A stretch of 19,687 nt of DNA from an uncultured Bacteroidales bacterium. Lineage in GTDB: Bacteria > Bacteroidota > Bacteroidia > Bacteroidales > Muribaculaceae. Position 1 is the first letter of the stretch. Each line of letters starts with the position of its first letter. Location: the NCBI GenBank assembly GCA_900542185.1, contig UQMZ01000055.1:1-19687 (forward strand), written 5' to 3'. Below, piece after piece: positions 1 through 4,704 of the stretch. The position numbers and the translations under genes were made by a program. The notes beneath the pieces were generated by a model, which searched no databases, was not told where the DNA came from, and worked only from the letters and a program-made list of their open reading frames with translations.

Positions 1-48
1 CGAGATGAGCGCTAGTCTCGTGGGCTCGGAGATGTGTATAAGAGACAG
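1..48 (+). other. Illumina Nextera adapter (i7 side), not genomic
   Basis: Bases 15-48 match the Nextera transposase read-2 adapter, running from GTCTCGTGGG through the mosaic end AGATGTGTATAAGAGACAG. Bases 1-6 (CGAGAT) match the end of the P7 primer. Bases 7-14 (GAGCGCTA) sit where the eight-base i7 index should be and, from memory, equal Nextera XT v2 index N723. This stretch is library-preparation sequence left on the contig end; biological sequence begins at 49. Open reading frames that start inside it are artefacts. Confidence 0.98.
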
Positions 49-1334
49 GCCCGAATCAGGCCGTGACCTATCACCCCATCTGGGGAGTCAGCACCACGGA
101 TGCTGCCGGCTACACTTCTCTTGGCGAATTGATTCCCTGCGGAGCGGCCAACGAACTCGATGCCGCTCTCGGCACAGGCTCGACCATATACCACGACGGC
201 ACTTATTATACATTCTATACCGCCCATTCTCCCAACCCCGCCTCGACTTCCGGAATCAACGAGGCCGTGATGCTCGCCACATCAACCGATTTCAAGTCGT
301 GGACCAAGAACCGCACCGTTCTTGTCACGGGCGGCGATAAATACAGCAACGCCGACTTCCGCGACCCGTTCGTGTTCCGGGGAGACGACAATATGTTCCA
401 CATGCTGGTGTCCACACGCCTGAACGGAAAGGGAGTATTGGCCGAATACACATCGCCTGACCTGCTTGAATGGAACGAGGCCGGTGTATTCATGACCATG
501 ATGTGGGACCGATTCTACGAGTGCCCCGACGTGTTCAGGATGGGCGACTGGTGGTATCTGGTTTATTCCGAACAGCACGACGCCATACGCCGCGTGCAGT
601 ATTTCAAGGGCAAGACTCTTGACGAGCTTAAAGCGTGCACCGCCAACGACGCCGGTCTGTGGCCCGACGCTCACGAAGGATACCTTGACTCACGTGGTTT
701 CTACGCCGGCAAGACGGCATCCAATGGAACCGACCGCTACATCTGGGGCTGGAACGCAACCAAAGCCGGAAACGTAATCACCGGCAACGCCGACTGGGCA
801 GGCAACCTGGTGGCCCACAAGCTAATCCAGCATCCGGACGGCACCCTTACTGTCGGTGAGGTTCCCGCAATAGCCTCAATACTTGGCAACGCCAAGACTT
901 TGGACGGCTTTTCGCTGAATGCGGACGAATCTAAACTCATGCCGAGACTCGGCACCGAGAACCGACTGACTTTCACCATAACGGCCAATCCGGGCGACCG
1001 TTTCGGACTCTCTTTCGGTCGCGGCAGCGATTCCGTGTCATACGGCACCCTGGTATTCAATCCCGAGGGTGACGGCAACATGAAGATCAATCTGGAACAG
1101 GAAGGCCCGGAAGGAGCCGGATTCATCCAGTTTGCCGACAGCTATGTGTTCAAGGCCCCCGCAGACGGTGTCTATAATGTTACCGTAGTGACCGACAATT
1201 CCGTACTGACACTTTACATAAACGACTATCTCGGTTATACCACGCGTCTTTACGGCACCGCACGCAATTGCTGGTCGGTCAACTGCTATACCGGCAATCT
1301 GGCTGTCAGCGAAATCAAAGTTCAATCAAAATAA
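49..1334 (+). CDS. Glycoside hydrolase family 32 protein, 5'-truncated by the contig end
   Basis: This is a beta-fructosidase-type enzyme (GH32 covers levanases, inulinases and invertases that cleave fructosyl linkages). The frame is open from the first genomic base, so the GTG at 63 is not a credible start. The family's N-terminal WMNDPNG motif with the nucleophilic Asp would lie upstream and is missing. The HPIWGVSTTD segment fits the conserved region after that motif. The RDP motif is at 360-368 (context NADFRDPFVF) and the acid/base Glu of the EC motif (FYECPDVF) is encoded at 519-521. The last 130 or so residues look like a beta-sandwich, as GH32 enzymes carry. The next gene follows after 33 bases, suggesting one transcript. 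Export and exact linkage cannot be judged without the N-terminus. Family assignment is strong; levan, inulin or sucrose-type substrate is open. Confidence 0.88.
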
Positions 1335-1367
1335 CATCAAGCACAACTACTTAATAACCTATATCTT

Positions 1368-2300
1368 ATGAAATCATTTTTACTCGCCGCAGTTGCTGCG
1401 GCCGCACTCTCCACGCCCGTATGGGCCGACGTGACCACCGTCAAGACCATCTACACCAGTCCTGAAGAAACCGGAACTGAAGTGACATGGGATAACACCC
1501 TTACCATTCCTGCCGATCAGTTCGCTGAAGATGTCAACGTAGGCGACTACATCAACGTTACCTTCGCATCCACTACCGATGTCATCGAAATGAAAGCCAA
1601 CGGCACTTGGCTCCCCGGCACCATCAAGACAGTTCTGGGCGACAACATGCCGGATACCAAGGCATATATCACAACCGATATGCTGACCGCATTACGGACA
1701 TACGGTCTGGAATTGTGCGGAGCTAAGTTCGCTGTCAAGAACGTGAAAATCTGCAACGACGGATTCCAGATGCCCGAAGGCGCAATCTGGGGCGGATATT
1801 TCTGGATTGACAATTGGAACACCATGGACCTGTTCAAGACAGCGTTCGACTCATACGACGGAGAGCGTTACATGGATATCTACCTGTCGGCCGATAATGG
1901 CGACAATACCAATTACGTCATGAACGTCATGACTGCATTCGACAATCCTGATGCTGTATGGGCAAATGCCGATTCCGGCAATATGGAACGTACGGCCACC
2001 AAGGCGATAATCGACCTGAAAAACATCAACGTCAAGGAACGGCTCGCTGACGTTTCGGCCCTGCTGATACAGTCCAACCCCGAAGGCGGCAATCCGTTCA
2101 ACATCACAGCCATTGCATTACGCAATGACAACAATCAGTCCACGATTGTAAGCTCACTGACATCTGACGACAACGCTCCCGTCACCGTCTACAACCTCCA
2201 GGGCATCGCCGTCAAGACCAACGCCGCCATGGCCACCGCCCTTGACGAACTCCCCGCCGGCGTCTACATCGTCAACGGCAAGAAATACGCAGTCCGTTAA
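1368..2300 (+). CDS. Secreted protein of unknown function with C-terminal T9SS-like sorting tail
   Basis: A 310-residue protein. Residues 1-20 form a signal peptide (MKSFLLAAVAAAALSTPVWA, cleavage before DVTT). The middle is rich in Thr, Asn and Asp and appears to contain two beta-rich modules, about 21-130 and 130-255, with an acidic, Trp-bearing second part; I do not recognise a named domain. The last 42 residues (from about 269) contain VYNLQGI and LPAGVYIVNGKK, resembling the type A C-terminal sorting domain of Bacteroidetes type IX secretion and related tails common in Prevotella and Muribaculaceae. It lies 33 bases after the GH32 gene and probably shares its transcript, so a surface glycan-binding role is plausible but is inference only. 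The start was chosen for the signal peptide. Confidence 0.8.
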   Translation: MKSFLLAAVAAAALSTPVWADVTTVKTIYTSPEETGTEVTWDNTLTIPADQFAEDVNVGDYINVTFASTTDVIEMKANGTWLPGTIKTVLGDNMPDTKAYITTDMLTALRTYGLELCGAKFAVKNVKICNDGFQMPEGAIWGGYFWIDNWNTMDLFKTAFDSYDGERYMDIYLSADNGDNTNYVMNVMTAFDNPDAVWANADSGNMERTATKAIIDLKNINVKERLADVSALLIQSNPEGGNPFNITAIALRNDNNQSTIVSSLTSDDNAPVTVYNLQGIAVKTNAAMATALDELPAGVYIVNGKKYAVR

Positions 2301-2313
2301 ATCAAACCATCTT

Positions 2314-2331
2314 CCTCGACTTCAGTCGAGG
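2314..2331. repeat. Short hairpin after the secreted-protein gene
   Basis: Perfect 7-base arms CCTCGAC (2314-2320) and GTCGAGG (2325-2331) around the loop TTCA. It abuts a 12-base perfect palindrome GTCTGTACAGAC (2331-2342) and the large terminator hairpin that follows. It may add to 3'-end stability. Confidence 0.55.
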
Positions 2332-2342
2332 TCTGTACAGAC

Positions 2343-2376
2343 TCAGGGCTGATTCCGCAACAGGAATCAGCCCTGA
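2343..2376. terminator. Strong hairpin between convergent genes (likely bidirectional terminator)
   Basis: A perfect 14-base stem, TCAGGGCTGATTCC (2343-2356) and GGAATCAGCCCTGA (2363-2376), around the loop GCAACA. A short T-rich run (TTATTCCT) follows on the plus strand. It lies between the convergent ends of the plus-strand secreted-protein gene (2300) and the minus-strand GH43-like gene (2412). The plus-strand tail fits an intrinsic terminator better than the minus-strand one. Confidence 0.75.
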
Positions 2377-2411
2377 TTATTCCTAAAACCATAATTCCTT
2401 TTGCCAAAAAA

Positions 2412-3428
2412 CTACAGTTCCCTGCCGATTTTCAGTTTGTCGCCGCTGAGATCCACCTCGAACAGCTGCGGTATGCGGATGTAATGCCCGTTTTCTTCCC
2501 GGTGACTGTGTACCGACATCAGCCATCGTCCTGTCAGGTCCTTGAAAAGCATACCGTGGCCATGGTCGGGCGGCGTGACGGGCTCCTGCTCCTGAACCCA
2601 CGGCCCGTCGAGAGTGCCGCTCTGAGAATATGCCACTCCCTGGGTATAGACATTATAGATCCAGCTGGTCCAAATCATGCCGAGCCGCCCAGAACCCGTA
2701 CGGAACAGCCATGGACCGTCGGTCACCCTGTTGGGCTGCACCTGGCCGTCGATCCTTTCACGGCTCCAAGGCGATGCGCTGGCCTTAAACATCAGGCTGC
2801 CGTCGCCGATACTGCCGCTTAAATCATCCTTCAGCCGTATCTTCTCCATCGTGCCATCCCAGTTGGAAATCCATTCTCCGCAATATATCATATATGGCTT
2901 CCCGTCAGCATCAACCCAGAATGTGCCGTCAAGCGTGGGACGGTCGGCCGGAAGATAATCTTCGTTCGAAACCGGCCTGTAAGGTCCCCAGGGAACATCG
3001 CTTACCATTACGTGGCTTGCGCGGCGCGGCATATCCATCTCCTTGAACCTGCCGGTTATGATGTCGTTATTGGTGAACGTCGCGAAGCAGTAATATTTCC
3101 CTTTGTATTCATGAAGTTCCGCCGCCCATATCTCGGGGTGTGATCCCATCCATGACGTAGTATCGGGCTGAATCAGACTGTAAGGTCCCGTCCACGTGTC
3201 AAGGTTGTCGCTTACCCAGAGACGTCCGCGGGTTCCGGTCATATAATACATCTGCGTATTCTCGTCGGCCAGTATGCACGGGTCGCTGAGTCGGATGGAA
3301 TCACGCGGATAATCTACATGAAAATCGGCCATCCTACGCCCCTCCAGACTTTCATACGGTTCCTTGGCCTCCGCCACACAGCCCAACGACATCAGGCCTG
3401 CCAGCATTACTCCTAATACCTTATACAT
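2412..3428 (-). CDS. Secreted glycoside hydrolase family 43-like protein
   Basis: A five-bladed propeller hydrolase of the GH43 type, most members of which act on arabinan, xylan or galactan side chains. Start chosen at 3428 (MYKVLGVMLAGLMSLGC), because the longer frame back to 3500 only adds a non-signal leader. The N-terminus is a signal peptide; Cys17 could make it a lipoprotein, but the lipobox (SLGC) is atypical and cleavage after AEA is an alternative. Motifs in the 338-residue protein: SDPCI with the candidate base Asp49; WAAELHEYKGKYYCF near 101-115; LDGTFWVD with the candidate modulating Asp167; VTDGP at 235-239, where Asp237 occupies what looks like the general-acid position usually held by Glu; and a conserved-looking HGHG at 289-292. 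Family membership is fairly sure; activity and substrate are not. It is the last gene of a minus-strand run behind the small basic protein and the toxin-antitoxin pair. Confidence 0.78.
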   Translation of the reverse strand: MYKVLGVMLAGLMSLGCVAEAKEPYESLEGRRMADFHVDYPRDSIRLSDPCILADENTQMYYMTGTRGRLWVSDNLDTWTGPYSLIQPDTTSWMGSHPEIWAAELHEYKGKYYCFATFTNNDIITGRFKEMDMPRRASHVMVSDVPWGPYRPVSNEDYLPADRPTLDGTFWVDADGKPYMIYCGEWISNWDGTMEKIRLKDDLSGSIGDGSLMFKASASPWSRERIDGQVQPNRVTDGPWLFRTGSGRLGMIWTSWIYNVYTQGVAYSQSGTLDGPWVQEQEPVTPPDHGHGMLFKDLTGRWLMSVHSHREENGHYIRIPQLFEVDLSGDKLKIGREL

Positions 3429-3445
3429 AACAAACGAAGTCAACT

Positions 3446-3471
3446 GTTTATAGTGGATTTTCCTTATAAAC
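3446..3471. repeat. Inverted repeat upstream of the GH43-like gene
   Basis: Perfect 7-base arms GTTTATA (3446-3452) and TATAAAC (3465-3471) separated by 12 bases, ending 18 bases before the chosen start at 3428. It could be a protein-binding site or a 5' leader hairpin. AT-rich arms make chance occurrence quite possible, and no clear -7/-33 promoter was seen here. Confidence 0.3.
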
Positions 3472-3524
3472 GTTGCCTCGCCTGTATTTATTTTCAGCAA
3501 TAGCTGGTTGGAATTTCCGATTGT

Positions 3525-3926
3525 TCAATCGTCGCGGTGATGGCGCTTGCCGTGCTTCTTGTAGTATTTGTCGTGATGCTTGTAATACTTCTTCTGTTCC
3601 TTGTAGTATTTCTTCTGCTCCTTGCGCCAGCGCTTGTATTGCTTCTTGTGGTGCTTGTCGTAATGCTTGTAATACTTGGGATAGACATACCTGCAACTGT
3701 GATGACGGTGGTGTCGTCCGCAGTAGCCGTATGTAGGCACGTCGTACAGCCTGAACCCGTCGCTGGTCAGGACATAATGGATGTCTCCGTCGGAATCAAG
3801 GCCGAAATATCCGTTCTCGCCCACTACATACACTGCCGGACGCCCGGCATCGGCCAATGGGGCTATTATGGCGACAGACGCAATCATGAGGCAGATCAGC
3901 GTCGTTTGGATGGTATGTCTTCTCAT
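3525..3926 (-). CDS. Small secreted His/Tyr/Lys-rich protein
   Basis: Start chosen at 3926 (MRRHTIQTTLICLMIASVAIIAPLADA), which gives a clear signal peptide with cleavage after residue 27; the longer frame from 3962 adds 12 residues before it. The mature protein is about 106 residues. Residues 28-69 form a compact Gly/Tyr/Asp-bearing segment (GENGYFGLDSDGDIHY) with little sign of a known domain. Residues 71-133 are almost entirely His, Tyr, Lys, Arg, Asp and Gln, with internal repeats: KEQKKYY twice in tandem (102-108, 109-115), and YKHYDKHHKK (86-95) echoed by YKHHDKYYKK (115-124). Such a tail is strongly basic and could bind metal ions or a polyanionic surface; that is inference. No family is recognised. 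It sits 59 bases downstream of the toxin gene on the same strand, and no good promoter of its own was found. Confidence 0.65.
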   Translation of the reverse strand: MRRHTIQTTLICLMIASVAIIAPLADAGRPAVYVVGENGYFGLDSDGDIHYVLTSDGFRLYDVPTYGYCGRHHRHHSCRYVYPKYYKHYDKHHKKQYKRWRKEQKKYYKEQKKYYKHHDKYYKKHGKRHHRDD

Positions 3927-3985
3927 GGTCTTACTGTATTGATTTACAATAAAACGCGCCACACCCTCCCTCGGTTCAGGCCTCG

Positions 3986-4258
3986 CTATCCAAATAATTC
4001 GGAATGTGAACCCAGACGCAAAACGCCTATTGTGTCTGTTGTCTCGTCAATCCATATTAGAAGAAAATCTCCTTCCACATGGCATTCCATACATCCCTTA
4101 TAATTACCAGTCAGTAAATGGGGTCTGTTAATTTCAGGTATAGGTTCTTCGTCTCGGAGTTTCCGCAATATTTCCGCCACCTTCTCCATCTTTTGAGGTT
4201 GGTTACGGAACCTCTTGGCATCTTTCTTATACTGATTAGAGAATCGTAGTTTTTTCAT
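3986..4258 (-). CDS. YafQ/RelE-family mRNA interferase toxin
   Basis: A 90-residue toxin of the RelE superfamily, YafQ branch, which cuts mRNA on the ribosome in the cytoplasm. The C-terminal half follows the YafQ pattern: RPHLLTGNYKGCMECHVEGD, then LLIWI, then LRLGSHSELF. Residues matching the E. coli YafQ active site are His47, His60, Asp64, His85 and Phe89; the YafQ Trp after the Asp is Phe65 here, a conservative change. Length is normal for the family, so it appears intact. The start overlaps the stop of the upstream antitoxin gene by four bases (ATGA), the usual arrangement for translational coupling. Toxicity and specificity are inferred from the family. Confidence 0.9.
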   Translation of the reverse strand: MKKLRFSNQYKKDAKRFRNQPQKMEKVAEILRKLRDEEPIPEINRPHLLTGNYKGCMECHVEGDFLLIWIDETTDTIGVLRLGSHSELFG

Positions 4259-4506
4259 AAGCCCATAGACTTATACATGGCTTCGACACTTGAGACATCA
4301 AGCGGTCCCTGAAGCTTTCCGGCTCTTGCTTCTTCTATCGCGGCTTTTGTTTCTGCATTTGGCTCGGAATAGGCTATGTCAAGCAAAGCGCATTCCACAA
4401 AATTATTAAGACTGCGATTTTCCCGCCTGGCCATCTTTTTCAGACGTTCAATCAATTCTACCGGAAGGCGAAAACTCTGAGCTTTCTTTTGTACTGCTAT
4501 ATCCAT
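4255..4506 (-). CDS. Ribbon-helix-helix antitoxin of the YafQ-type pair
   Basis: An 83-residue protein starting at 4506 (MDIAVQKKAQSFRLP). The longer frame to 4644 was rejected because it would run through a well-formed promoter and operator. The N-terminal part reads as a ribbon-helix-helix DNA-binding fold: the strand AQSFRLP, then helices VELIERLKKMARRENRS and LNNFVECALLDIAY. The C-terminal part (AETKAAIEEARAGK onward) is the region expected to wrap the toxin, as in DinJ-like and related antitoxins. It precedes and overlaps the toxin gene by four bases and is likely autoregulatory, given the palindrome 25 bases upstream. The pairing is secure from context; the exact antitoxin family name is not certain. 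Confidence 0.85.
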   Translation of the reverse strand: MDIAVQKKAQSFRLPVELIERLKKMARRENRSLNNFVECALLDIAYSEPNAETKAAIEEARAGKLQGPLDVSSVEAMYKSMGL

Positions 4507-4524
4507 AATAAATTCTTTTGTGTG

Positions 4525-4556
4525 CAAATTTAATACATTTGTATTACATAAACAAT
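4525..4556 (-). promoter_or_regulatory. Bacteroidetes-type promoter of the toxin-antitoxin operon
   Basis: On the minus strand, TAAATTTG (4532 down to 4525) matches the -7 consensus TAnnTTTG exactly. ATTG (4556-4553), 20 bases upstream, matches the -33 box TTTG at three of four positions. It places transcription start a few bases before the antitoxin ATG at 4506, giving a very short leader. Confidence 0.7.
4531..4546. promoter_or_regulatory. Candidate antitoxin operator palindrome
   Basis: Perfect 7-base arms TAATACA (4531-4537) and TGTATTA (4540-4546) with a two-base centre. It lies between the -33 and -7 boxes of the toxin-antitoxin promoter and overlaps the first two bases of the -7 box. 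That is where an autorepressing ribbon-helix-helix antitoxin would be expected to bind. The site itself is plain in the sequence; the binding partner is inferred. Confidence 0.6.
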
Positions 4557-4615
4557 ATCCGGATATAATTTGCTTTGGCATATTGACTGATACCTGCCAC
4601 ATACCACCTGATACG

Positions 4616-4647
4616 TTTGGCCATGCCGTATTTATTTTGTACATTTG
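4616..4647 (+). promoter_or_regulatory. Bacteroidetes-type promoter of the sensor-regulator gene
   Basis: The -33 box TTTG (4616-4619) and the -7 box TACATTTG (4640-4647, exact match to TAnnTTTG) are separated by 20 bases, the consensus spacing. The predicted leader before the ATG at 4705 is about 50 bases. It faces away from the toxin-antitoxin promoter, so the two are divergent. Confidence 0.75.
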
Positions 4648-4704
4648 TAGTCAGAACACGAGACAATGAATCTATGGAATTGATTTTGTAAATGCCGACA
4701 CTTC

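Noticed and set aside
63..65. GTG as the start of the GH32 gene
   Set aside because: The frame stays open to the first genomic base, homologous sequence continues upstream, and the N-terminal catalytic motif of the family is missing, so the gene is cut by the contig edge.
5..340. Open frames starting in the first bases (plus 5-340 and minus 12-227)
   Set aside because: They run through adapter sequence and overlap the GH32 gene in other frames.
3429..3500. Upstream start at 3500 for the GH43-like gene
   Set aside because: The extra 24 residues do not form a signal peptide, while the Met at 3428 begins one directly.
3448..3696. Gln/Ala-rich minus-strand frame with coiled-coil-like repeats
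   Set aside because: Frame shadow of the same repetitive tail; it also runs into the GH43-like gene's upstream region.
3537..4103. Very hydrophobic 188-residue plus-strand frame that looks like a membrane protein
   Set aside because: It is the complement of the His/Tyr/Lys-rich repeat tail; the Leu/Val run is a by-product of the Lys, His and Tyr codons on the other strand, and the minus-strand frame has a proper signal peptide.
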